From the NCBI GenBank assembly GCA_030681365.1, contig JAUXWH010000139.1, forward strand, positions 1 through 52,279: a stretch of DNA of 52,279 bases, in the 5' to 3' direction. Below the pieces are notes generated by a model that saw only the letters and a program-made list of their open reading frames with translations, had not been told where the DNA came from and ran no database searches. The DNA is from Bradyrhizobium sp. (GTDB lineage: Bacteria; Pseudomonadota; Alphaproteobacteria; Rhizobiales; Xanthobacteraceae). Of the stretch, positions 35,243 to 42,285 are shown one piece after another. Both the position numbers and the translations under genes were made by a program. The first letter of the stretch is position 1. Each line of letters opens with the position of its first letter.

Positions 35243-35607
35243 GTGTCGCGGTCCATGTCGAAAATCTCATCCTCTTCGATGGTGCCGTAGGCCTCGTTGA
35301 TACGCACTACCAGCGCGAGCCCGAGCGCGATGGTGGCCACGCCGACCACGATGGCCGTCAGCATCAGCACATGAGGAAGCGGGTTCGAATACACCGTGAA
35401 CGCCGGGTCGATGATCGGGGCGGTTCCGCCAATGATCTTCGCCGGTTCGACGTAGAGCAGATACACCGAGGTCTGGAAGATCGAGAGCCCGACAAGCTTT
35501 TTCACCATGTTGCCACGGGCGACGACGATATAAAGGCCTGTCATCATCAGGAAGATGGTGATGGCATAGTGATAATGTTCGATGAAATCCGCCAGCGTCG
35601 GCATCAC
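35239..35607 (-). CDS. mnhC: Cation/proton antiporter subunit C (MrpC/NuoK-like)
   Basis: A 122-residue, 3-TM protein homologous to NuoK/MrpC. It starts MMPTLADFIEHYHYAITIFL, then GLYIVVARGNMVKKLVGLSI (the conserved GN-x4-K-x-x-G type segment) and HVLMLTAIVVGVATIALGLA with TM3. The conserved Glu of NuoK TM2 is not obvious in this copy. It overlaps mnhB upstream and mnhD downstream by 4 nt each. Confidence 0.92.
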   Translation of the reverse strand: MMPTLADFIEHYHYAITIFLMMTGLYIVVARGNMVKKLVGLSIFQTSVYLLYVEPAKIIGGTAPIIDPAFTVYSNPLPHVLMLTAIVVGVATIALGLALVVRINEAYGTIEEDEIFDMDRDT

Positions 35608-36020
35608 CGGCCCCGCTCGACGAAGGCATAGAACAGGGACGTCATGGTGCCGGCCACGGTGATCAGAACGCCGGCCTCGACCACGAGTATTCCGAGTTCG
35701 TGCCCCTGGGCGGAATTGTGGGAAAACGGTGAATAGTCCAGATAATTCTTGCCCATCAGGATTCCGGCGACGCCGGTCCCGGCATAGACCAGCACACCGA
35801 GCGGGACCATCCGCTGGACCACGGACTGCGGCGCGATGCGATGCGCCAGATCGAGGCCGCAGGTGACAGCCAGCAGGATCACCATACCGGCCGCAATGGC
35901 CCCGGCCTGGAAGCCTCCGCCCGGCCCGTAATCGCCGTGGAACTGGACGTAGAGCGCAAACAGCAGAATGAACGGCAGGATCAGCTTGGTGCCGACACGC
36001 AGAACGAGATCGTAATTCAT
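35604..36020 (-). CDS. mnhB: Cation/proton antiporter subunit B (MrpB/MnhB)
   Basis: A 138-residue, 4-TM protein of the MnhB family. The start ATG at 36018-36020 gives MNYDLVLRVGTKLILPFILL, and the family hallmark FHGDYGPGGGFQAGAIAAG follows at about residues 28-46. The segment YAGTGVAGILMGKNYLDY is also typical. Frames extending to 36659 belong to other genes. Spacing to the DUF4040 gene is 2 nt and to mnhC is a 4-nt overlap. Confidence 0.93.
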   Translation of the reverse strand: MNYDLVLRVGTKLILPFILLFALYVQFHGDYGPGGGFQAGAIAAGMVILLAVTCGLDLAHRIAPQSVVQRMVPLGVLVYAGTGVAGILMGKNYLDYSPFSHNSAQGHELGILVVEAGVLITVAGTMTSLFYAFVERGR

Positions 36021-36022
36021 CG

Positions 36023-36553
36023 CTATGTCTCCGCGTCGTCGCGGCGTCCGCGTCGCCGCGCCTTGCGCAGCAGCAGCATGACGCCGATGCCGGCTGTGAA
36101 GATTACCGTGGTCTCGCCGAGCGTGTCGAAGCTGCGATAGTCGGCCAGCACCGACGTCACGACATTCGGAACGTTGGTCTCCTTGATCGACTCGGCGAGA
36201 TAGCGCGGCGCGACGTGCTTGTGAATGGCGGCATCGGGCGTGCCGAAGGGCGGCAGCACCTGCATACCCCAGACCAGCACCGCGCCGGTGCCGAGCGAGA
36301 CGAACAGCGGCAGCAGACGGGCTCTGACCTGCTTCATCTCGGTGGTCTTGACGAGATGCAAGGTCGCCAGCATCAGCACCGTCGATACGCCGGCGCCGAC
36401 CGAAGCCTCGGTCATCGCCACGTCCACGGCGTCGAGCACGATCAGCACACTCGCGATCAGGAAGCTGTAGATGCTGGCAAGAATGACGACCCCGAACAGG
36501 CTGCGTTGCCGGACGATGGCGATGGTCACGACGGCAAGCAGCGTCAGCAGCAC
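36023..36553 (-). CDS. DUF4040 (MbhD/MbhE-like) antiporter subunit
   Basis: A membrane protein matching the part of MrpA that is encoded separately in Mbh hydrogenases: the MbhD/DUF4040 domain (SLFGVVILASIYSFLIASV, VAMTEASVGAGVSTVLMLATLH with the conserved Glu-Ala-x-Val-Gly-Ala) followed by an MbhE-like segment (PRYLAESIKETNVPNVVTSVLADYRSFDTLGETTVIF, in two pieces). Annotated from the GTG at 36551-36553 (176 residues), but an ATA at 36572-36574, 7 codons upstream, lies 5 nt after a perfect GGGAGG and overlaps the mnhG stop by 4 nt, so translation may begin there (183 residues, IVFLINSVLL). Confidence 0.88.
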   Translation of the reverse strand: MLLTLLAVVTIAIVRQRSLFGVVILASIYSFLIASVLIVLDAVDVAMTEASVGAGVSTVLMLATLHLVKTTEMKQVRARLLPLFVSLGTGAVLVWGMQVLPPFGTPDAAIHKHVAPRYLAESIKETNVPNVVTSVLADYRSFDTLGETTVIFTAGIGVMLLLRKARRRGRRDDAET

Positions 36554-36570
36554 CGAGTTGATGAGAAATA

Positions 36571-36933
36571 CTATGGCTGCCTCCCGTCGTCCGGATCGGA
36601 GGGCCTGGGACCGGCCGTGCCGCGACGGTCTTCCACCAGTCGCGGCTTGATACCCTCATGCAGGCAGGCCTGCGCGAGCGCGTGCGTAACCACAGGAGCG
36701 GTGAAAAAGAACAGTGCGAGGAGAAACAGCAGCTTCAATGTCACCAGGCTGAAACCGGCCTGCAGGCACATGCCTGCGATCAGAAGTCCGACACCGAGCG
36801 TGTCCAGGACGCTGGCCGAATGCATGCGGGCAAAGACTTCCGGCATGCGGACCAGCCCGAACGCCCCCACCAGAGTGAAGAAACTTCCAAGGAGTATAAA
36901 TCCCCAACTCGCAAGCTCGACAGCCAACCTCAT
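36571..36933 (-). CDS. mnhG: Cation/proton antiporter subunit G (MrpG/MnhG)
   Basis: A 120-residue, 3-TM protein. MnhG hallmarks: GFILLGSFFTLVGAFGLVRMPEVFARMHSASVLDTLGVGLLI (here named by VRMPEVFARMHSAS at about residues 28-41), then LLFLLALFFFTAPVVTHALAQA. The C-terminal 30 residues are charged and probably cytosolic. Stop TAG at 36571-36573 overlaps the candidate ATA start of the DUF4040 gene; its own start overlaps mnhF by 4 nt. Confidence 0.92.
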   Translation of the reverse strand: MRLAVELASWGFILLGSFFTLVGAFGLVRMPEVFARMHSASVLDTLGVGLLIAGMCLQAGFSLVTLKLLFLLALFFFTAPVVTHALAQACLHEGIKPRLVEDRRGTAGPRPSDPDDGRQP

Positions 36934-37211
36934 GATTTCGGCTCGCGGTCGACGTCGTAGGCGAGATCGCCATGGCGGAAGAACTTCAGGACCGAGAGCG
37001 TGCCGATGAGGTTGAGCAGCCCGTAGGTCAGACCGATGTCCAGGAACTCAGGCCGTTCGGTCAGGAAGCCGACCACCGCGAGCAGCATGATGGCGAGCGT
37101 GCCCACGGCATTGCCGGCAAGCACCCGGTCGAACACCGTCGGTCCCTTGATCGCACGCGTGATCGCGAGGGCAAGGGCGACGAGAATGGCGGCGGCCGCG
37201 GCGGCGAACAT
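36930..37211 (-). CDS. mnhF: Cation/proton antiporter subunit F (MrpF/MnhF)
   Basis: A 93-residue, 3-TM protein of the MnhF family, recognised by GPTVFDRVLAGNAVGTLAIMLLA (family motif R-x-x-x-GPT-x-x-DR-x-x-A, about residues 20-38) and YGLLNLIGTLSVLKFFRHGD. Start ATG at 37209-37211 shares its last base with the mnhE stop; frames that extend further upstream are not this gene. Membrane subunit of the antiporter, role in assembly or as an ion path. Confidence 0.92.
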   Translation of the reverse strand: MFAAAAAAILVALALAITRAIKGPTVFDRVLAGNAVGTLAIMLLAVVGFLTERPEFLDIGLTYGLLNLIGTLSVLKFFRHGDLAYDVDREPKS

Positions 37212-37684
37212 TATGCTGCGCCCTCGAACCGGCTGACCCGACGATCCATCCGGCCGTCCTCGACGTCGAGGGCGCCATCGCGCACAATCGCATGGACGGT
37301 GAATTCGTTGCCGTTTACTTCCACGGTAATCGTTCCCGGCGTGAGCGTGATCGAGTTGGCATAGGTCGCCAACCCGGCCGGCGTTTTCTGGCTGGCCCGC
37401 ACCACCGTCATGGTGGGCGATATCGGCAGGCCGGGATGCAGGATGACCTTGGTCACGCTCCAACCGGACTTGGCGATCTCCACGAACAGCCACGGGAAAT
37501 AGGTGATCGCGCCCCAGAACAACTCGATCGGATGTCCTTCGGGATCGGCGGAGCGCATGCGGATCGCAGCGAAGACGCACGCCACTGAGCACAAGGCTCC
37601 GGCCGTGATCAGCATGGGTGTATAATGCCCCGACAGGGCAAGCCAAAAGGCGAACAGCAGCCCCGCCAGGCTAACGTACCGCAT
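37211..37684 (-). CDS. mnhE: Cation/proton antiporter subunit E (MrpE/MnhE)
   Basis: A 157-residue protein with two or three N-terminal TM helices and a cytosolic C-terminus, typical of MnhE: LLFAFWLALSGHYTPML, YFPWLFVEIAKSGWSVTKVILHPGLPISP and the conserved LATYANSITLTPGTITVEVNGNEFTVHAI. An ATG at 37690 sits directly against the GGGAGGGG ribosome binding site; the ATG at 37684 has normal spacing and is preferred. First clear gene of the E-F-G-DUF4040-B-C-D series. Confidence 0.93.
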   Translation of the reverse strand: MRYVSLAGLLFAFWLALSGHYTPMLITAGALCSVACVFAAIRMRSADPEGHPIELFWGAITYFPWLFVEIAKSGWSVTKVILHPGLPISPTMTVVRASQKTPAGLATYANSITLTPGTITVEVNGNEFTVHAIVRDGALDVEDGRMDRRVSRFEGAA

Positions 37685-37739
37685 CTCCATCCCCTCCCGT
37701 CGCCATCGAGCCAGCGCGATCTCCGCCGTCGAGGTGGCC

Positions 37740-37952
37740 CTATCGAATGACGGCGGCGACCCGATCGTCCGGATCAGCCGTACAATAATCGATGGTCAGC
37801 ACTCCCAGCACAACCAGCACGCTCGCGATGATGCCGAACCAAACGCCGAGGCATCCTAACGCCATGACTCCCAGCAGCAGAACGCAGAAGACATCGGCGG
37901 CGATCTTGCCGCCACGCTCGATGCCGTCCATCCTTCTTTGAAAATAAGCCAT
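37740..37952 (-). CDS. Small membrane protein at the head of the antiporter operon
   Basis: A 70-residue protein with a short basic N-terminus (MAYFQRRMDGIERGGK) and a long hydrophobic stretch at about 18-52 that could form two TM helices, ending in the hydrophilic DYCTADPDDRVAAVIR. A GGGAGGA ribosome binding site precedes the ATG at 37950-37952. It is 55 nt upstream of mnhE on the same strand and may be an accessory part of the complex. No family recognised. Confidence 0.6.
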   Translation of the reverse strand: MAYFQRRMDGIERGGKIAADVFCVLLLGVMALGCLGVWFGIIASVLVVLGVLTIDYCTADPDDRVAAVIR

Positions 37953-37975
37953 GACGTCCTCCCGCTATGCGGCAT

Positions 37976-38089
37976 TCAAATGTAGCCGACGACGCACAAT
38001 ACCAACAAAGCAACGGCTGACCACACCAGCGTGACGGTTTCAAGCCTCCAGACCGGGTCTATTGCGGCGATGGTGCGCCTTGCCGCCAC
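37976..38089 (-). CDS. Possible 37-residue single-TM protein
   Basis: A GTG-started frame that overlaps the end of the response regulator gene by about 31 nt and encodes a short basic, then WRLE, then one clear TM helix (TLVWSAVALLVLCVVGYI) at the very C-terminus. The tail-anchored pattern resembles small accessory subunits. It ends 24 nt before the 70-residue membrane gene. No start ATG exists and the upstream part lies over another gene, so this is tentative. Confidence 0.3.
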   Translation of the reverse strand: MAARRTIAAIDPVWRLETVTLVWSAVALLVLCVVGYI

Positions 38090-38736
38090 TGGCCGCCGGA
38101 AATCCTGGCGGCGGCGATGACGGCCTGGGTGCGGCTCTCGACGCCCAGCTTCTGCAGGATCGCCGACACATGCGCCTTGATGGTCGCTTCCGACACGCCG
38201 AGTTCGTAAGCGATCTGCTTGTTGAGCAGACCTTCCGACAGCATCATCAGCACCCTGACCTGCTGCGGGGTCAGCGTCACCAGCCGGTCGCGCAGCCGCG
38301 TCATATCCGGATCGGCGGTGAAGGTGAGATCGGTGTCCGGCGGGATCCAGACGTCGCCTTCCATGATCTTGACGATCGCGTCGCGCAGCGTATCGACCCC
38401 GAATCGCTTGGGGATAAAGCCGGATGCGCCGAAATCGAGCGAACGGCGGATGGTGGCGCCATCGTCGCTGGCCGAGACGATCACCACGGGAATCGCCGGA
38501 TACTGCGCCCGCAGGTAAATCAAGCCGGAGAAGCCGCTGATTCCCGGCATGGTCAGGTCGAGCAGCACCAGATCGACATCTGAATCCCGCTCCAGCAGCG
38601 CGGTCAATTCCTCGAAGGACCCCGCTTCGCCGATCGTCGCCGAGGGCACGACGCTTGCGACCGCCTGTCGCAGGGCATCGCGAAACAGCGGATGGTCATC
38701 GGCGATCACGAGATGCGTGCTGGCAGCGGCAGTCAT
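38059..38736 (-). CDS. LuxR-family (NarL-type) response regulator
   Basis: A 225-residue two-component regulator. The ATG at 38734-38736 begins the receiver: VIADDHPLFRDAL (acidic pocket Asp12-Asp13-type), phosphoacceptor Asp60 in LVLLDLTMPGISG, Ser/Thr in VVIVSASDD, and Lys in FIPKRFG. A GerE-type helix-turn-helix follows: LTPQQVRVLMMLSEGLLNKQ and IAYELGVSEATIKAHVSAIL. It fits the CrbR/ErcR class that pairs with symporter-type hybrid kinases such as the one at 22.2-25.7 kb. Its position near the symporter and DUF294 genes suggests it controls them. A frame starting at 38895 is longer but has no receiver character before residue 54. Confidence 0.93.
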   Translation of the reverse strand: MTAAASTHLVIADDHPLFRDALRQAVASVVPSATIGEAGSFEELTALLERDSDVDLVLLDLTMPGISGFSGLIYLRAQYPAIPVVIVSASDDGATIRRSLDFGASGFIPKRFGVDTLRDAIVKIMEGDVWIPPDTDLTFTADPDMTRLRDRLVTLTPQQVRVLMMLSEGLLNKQIAYELGVSEATIKAHVSAILQKLGVESRTQAVIAAARISGGQWRQGAPSPQ

Positions 38737-38908
38737 TGATTTTCTTGCAAGTTGCGGCAAACCCTCGACCGCTTTGCGAGAAAGCCTGCCAAGCGAGTTT
38801 TTCCAGATGATTGTCGTCTGACCGGCGATCGCATGCAAGCGCACAATGTTATCACGTCGCAAGGCAGCTGACCTGTCCGTTGTGCATCGCAGCATCCGCC
38901 GGCGCGGC

Positions 38909-41041
38909 TCACTCCTTGAACAGCAGATCGCGGGTCAGAGCATCGACCGCGGAGACCGCTCGAAGCGCCGCCTGCAAACGATCGCGATCGCGCGCCGACA
39001 ATCGCTTCACCGAAACCGCGTTGGAAGGCGGGATCCCGTGAGCGATGTCCTCGACCTGCTGCGCCACGATGAGATCGAGAAACACGCCCTGCGCCTGATC
39101 CAGCGCATCGAGATCGCTCTGGCTGACATGAACCAGCGCTTTCACGGCGGCCAGTCGCGCGGGTGTCGATCGTTCCATCGCATGGTAGCGGATCGCCAGG
39201 GCACGCGCCGCGGCGACAAGGCTGAACAGCCCGGCCGCCTTGAGATCGATGCGACCGGCTTCGGTGCGGATGCCGCCAAACAATTTCAGGCTCGTGGGCG
39301 TGCTGACGCCCTCGACCAGAAGCTTGGCGAACGCGGTCTGGCCCGTGGCTGCGTCGTAGGCGGCCTGCCTCACGAGCACGGCCAGGCTGCCGTCACCGTG
39401 GACCGTCCGCAAGTCGAAGAAAATGTCGACGAAGAGCAAATCAGCGGGATTGGAGCGCGTGATCCAGTGCTGGACCCGGCTCCGCCAGGTTGCGACCGAG
39501 CCACGCCACTGCGCATTGCTGGCCATCACACCACCCTTGCAATAGGGAACGCCGACCTCATGCAGGATATCCGCGACGTGAGTTCCGAGCATCGCGAACC
39601 AGCGATCCTCCTCGCCCTCCGGCTCGCCTCGTTCGAAAATCACGGCATTGTCCTGATCCATCGCCAGCAGGCTTTCGCCGCGTCCGGCCGATCCGAGCAC
39701 GATCAAGCCATAGCCGCAGGGCGGTTCGCCGTGGCCGCGCTCGCGCATGATCCGCTCGGCGATCACGGCGGCCTGCCTGGTGAGCGCGCCAAGTTCGCGC
39801 GAGATCACTTCCGCGATGTCGCGGCCGGACAATCCCTCCGTCAGCAGCGATTCCGCGACCCGCGGCAGCTTCGCCCAAGCTATCGCCAGCGCGGGCGCGT
39901 CCGCGGCGGCGTCGATTTCGTCACCAAGCGATATCGCCTCCCCGGCGCGCAGCCGCAGCAGATCCCGCGCGGACACCGCACCGACCACGCAGCCGGCTTC
40001 ATCGACCACGCCGAGATGGCGTGTCTTGAGGCGATTCATGCGGCCGATGGCGCGGTAGACGAAGGCATCCGCCGGAACCGCCGCGAGCGGCCGGCTCATG
40101 ATCTGCCCGACCGGCAGTTCGAGCGCGGCGGCGCCGAACCGGGCGATCGCACGCAGCAGGTCGCGCTCCGTGACAATGCCCGCCTCCGCCGCCTTGACGC
40201 CGCCGGAGGCGGCGGGCAACGCCACATAGACCGAGGATATCTTCTCGCCAGCCAGCCGCGCGAGGACGTCGTGGATCGACGCGCCGGATTCCACGAACAC
40301 CGGAGGCACCCGCATGATATCGCGATTGCGGTGCCGGTAGGCGTAGCTGTCGAAACGTTGCAGGGTGCGCTCCGTGTCGGTGCGCGCCGGGGCCTCAACA
40401 GCCTCGATCCAGCCGCTGCGCGCCTGATCGTCGAGCACCGAGGTGAGAGCGAGGCAGGCCCGTTCGGCTTCGGCGATGGTCCGGATGCCGTGGTCGCGCA
40501 GCTTCGGCACCAGCGCCAGAAACACCCGCGCCGTGGTCGTCGCGTCGCCGAGCGCGGAATGCCGGTGGGTCACATCGACGCCCAGCCAGGCGGCGAGATT
40601 CTCCAGCGTATAGCCGGCCAGTTCAGGAGCTGCGATCTGCGCCAGCAGCCGCGTATCGAGTGTGCGCGGCCGCAGCCACGGCAGGCCGGCAAGGTCGCAT
40701 TCGCGCTTCAATATCGCCAGGTCGAACCCGACGGTGTGCCCGATCACCATGGCCTGACCGAGAAACCCGTGGAAGCCCGGCCAGACATCCGCGAACGGCG
40801 GCGACTGCGCGACCATGGCATCGTCGATGCCGTGAATGCGCGTCGTCTCGGGAGGGATCGATTCGGCGCCCGGCCGCACCAATTGACGAAACGCGCCATT
40901 GTCCGCGAGCTTCCCGCCGGACAGCCGCACCCCGGCAAGCTCGATCACCCGCGCCTTGCGCGGATCGAGCCCTGTGGTTTCGGTATCGATGACGACGGCG
41001 TCGAGCGACAAAAGCGGGACGCCGCCACTCGTCCTGTCCAT
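38909..41041 (-). CDS. Exonuclease / CBS / DUF294 nucleotidyltransferase fusion protein
   Basis: A 710-residue soluble protein with three parts. Residues 10-180: DEDD 3'-5' exonuclease fold (VVIDTETTGLDPRKARVIEL, ExoI; and HRHSALGDATTTARVFL, ExoIII). Residues about 240-380: two CBS domains (DVLARLAGEKISSVYVALP, PLAAVPADAFVYRAIGRMNR). Residues about 440-700: DUF294/GlnD-like nucleotidyltransferase (VLGSAGRGESLLAMDQDNAV, with the GS-x6-D-x-D pattern, and VPYCKGGVMASN). Such fusions are often next to acetate permease and acetyl-CoA synthetase genes. The CBS pair may sense adenine nucleotides. Its partner at 41.1 kb is 32 nt upstream on the same strand. Confidence 0.92.
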   Translation of the reverse strand: MDRTSGGVPLLSLDAVVIDTETTGLDPRKARVIELAGVRLSGGKLADNGAFRQLVRPGAESIPPETTRIHGIDDAMVAQSPPFADVWPGFHGFLGQAMVIGHTVGFDLAILKRECDLAGLPWLRPRTLDTRLLAQIAAPELAGYTLENLAAWLGVDVTHRHSALGDATTTARVFLALVPKLRDHGIRTIAEAERACLALTSVLDDQARSGWIEAVEAPARTDTERTLQRFDSYAYRHRNRDIMRVPPVFVESGASIHDVLARLAGEKISSVYVALPAASGGVKAAEAGIVTERDLLRAIARFGAAALELPVGQIMSRPLAAVPADAFVYRAIGRMNRLKTRHLGVVDEAGCVVGAVSARDLLRLRAGEAISLGDEIDAAADAPALAIAWAKLPRVAESLLTEGLSGRDIAEVISRELGALTRQAAVIAERIMRERGHGEPPCGYGLIVLGSAGRGESLLAMDQDNAVIFERGEPEGEEDRWFAMLGTHVADILHEVGVPYCKGGVMASNAQWRGSVATWRSRVQHWITRSNPADLLFVDIFFDLRTVHGDGSLAVLVRQAAYDAATGQTAFAKLLVEGVSTPTSLKLFGGIRTEAGRIDLKAAGLFSLVAAARALAIRYHAMERSTPARLAAVKALVHVSQSDLDALDQAQGVFLDLIVAQQVEDIAHGIPPSNAVSVKRLSARDRDRLQAALRAVSAVDALTRDLLFKE

Positions 41042-41073
41042 CGCCCCCTCCCTCTCCCGCGGCGGCCCAAGGA

Positions 41074-41697
41074 TTATGCCGCAGCGTCCGCGAGCAATGC
41101 GCGTTCCAGCGCGACCTTGTCCATGCGCGAAACCAGTTCATCGTGGATATTGCAGAGGCTGACGCGCAGATAATTGCGCGTGGTCTGGAAATCGCGTCCG
41201 CGCAGCTTTTCGTGAATCGGCATGATGGCGAAATAGGCTTCCGCCAGCGGATCGGGCATGTCCATTACCCGCTTGGGGGCGTGCCCTCCGACCAGATCGA
41301 GCCGATGCGCGAGCTCGCGGCGCGCTTCAAGCCATGCAGCTTCTCCGATCGAGGGAGGAACCGGATAGCGGTCGAACGCCGCAAGGACGACAAGGATGAT
41401 CTGGTCGAGAATCTGCCGGCGCTGCGTCCCGGCTTGAGGCGCCAACGCCTTGTCGATCATTTCCCCCACCATCGCCAGACCGAGCGGGAAGGCCTGCCAG
41501 CGCGAGTGCTCGACGGATTGCGCGAAACCCTTCTCGGCAAACAGCACCTTGGCATAGTGGCCCGCCCGGGCGCGCGAATATTCGTAGATTCCCTTCTGGA
41601 TGAGGAAGGCCGACTGCGCGTCGACGAAGTCGATCAGCGCCTCCCGGTCGCGAATCGGCGGACGGGGGCGAAACAATTTTTCGAGCAGCTTCATCAC
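41074..41697 (-). CDS. Conserved protein of unknown function paired with DUF294 gene
   Basis: A 207-residue, largely helical soluble protein. It begins MMKLLEKLFRPRPPIRDREAL, then FVDAQSAFLIQKGIYEYSRARAGHYAKVLF, and ends with LRVSLCNIHDELVSRMDKVALERALL. I cannot name a domain, but a Rossmann-free helical protein of this size recurs next to CBS-DUF294 proteins. Either Met1 or Met2 can be the start. It is divergent from the DUF4212-symporter genes and 32 nt before the DUF294 gene, so it is likely in the same operon. Confidence 0.75.
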   Translation of the reverse strand: MMKLLEKLFRPRPPIRDREALIDFVDAQSAFLIQKGIYEYSRARAGHYAKVLFAEKGFAQSVEHSRWQAFPLGLAMVGEMIDKALAPQAGTQRRQILDQIILVVLAAFDRYPVPPSIGEAAWLEARRELAHRLDLVGGHAPKRVMDMPDPLAEAYFAIMPIHEKLRGRDFQTTRNYLRVSLCNIHDELVSRMDKVALERALLADAAA

Positions 41698-41994
41698 AGT
41701 TCATCCTGCCGGGTCGAACACGGGTCAGTCCCGTGAGTGAGCTTACCTTATCCGGTATCTGGCAAGTCCAATGTTCTCAACACCGTACTGCTGTTAGCAG
41801 TTGCAACAATCCCCTACCCCCCGAAAGTATAATTAAGTCCCGACCATTCGCGGTGTTACCGTTCATCGTTCCCAATCTGGCGCAAGACCGGTTGGAACGC
41901 GGTTGGGGGGCGCCGCACTGGTGGGATGGCATTCCCCTCGAACATACAATCCGGCGCAATTGCAGCCGGTGTCTTGAAGGAGGAATTGCAGCCC

Positions 41995-42273
41995 ATGCCT
42001 GAATCTACAGACCTGAAGCAGAGAGAGGAAGCCCACTGGGCCAAGACCTCGCGTCTGATGCTTACTCATCTCGGAGTGTGGTTCTTCTTCGGCTACGTCA
42101 TCCACATGTTCGTGGTGCCGCTCAACAAGATCACCATTCCGATCCTCAACTTCCCGCTTGGCTTCTACATGGCCGCGCAGGGCTCACTCATCGTGTTCGT
42201 GGTCATGCTGTTCATGTTTGCGAAACAGCAGGACAAGATCGACCGGGAATTCGGCTTTGCCGAGGAAGATTAA
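41995..42273 (+). CDS. DUF4212 (symporter small subunit)
   Basis: A 92-residue, 2-TM protein of the DUF4212 family, the small partner of VC_2705-type sodium:solute symporters: HWAKTSRLMLTHLGVWFFFGYVIHMFVVPLNKITIPILNFPLGFYMAAQGSLIVFV spans the two helices (named in pieces: LMLTHLGVWFFFGY and GFYMAAQGSLIVF). The ATG at 41995 is chosen; an AAGGAGGA motif is 12 nt before it, slightly far but the only good one. It ends 12 nt before the symporter, so the two are co-translated. Upstream are 297 nt of divergent promoter region with no obvious operator. Confidence 0.93.
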   Translation: MPESTDLKQREEAHWAKTSRLMLTHLGVWFFFGYVIHMFVVPLNKITIPILNFPLGFYMAAQGSLIVFVVMLFMFAKQQDKIDREFGFAEED

Positions 42274-42285
42274 GGGGAAACGGAC

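Noticed and set aside
32271..35270. 999-codon frame suggesting a fusion of two antiporter subunits
   Set aside because: Only the last 493 codons are the real NuoL-like gene; the first half is out of frame with mnhD, which has its own start and stop with ATGA overlap.
38846..41173. 775-codon plus-strand frame opposite the DUF294 gene
   Set aside because: Composition is that of an antisense shadow; the minus strand has clear exonuclease, CBS and nucleotidyltransferase motifs.
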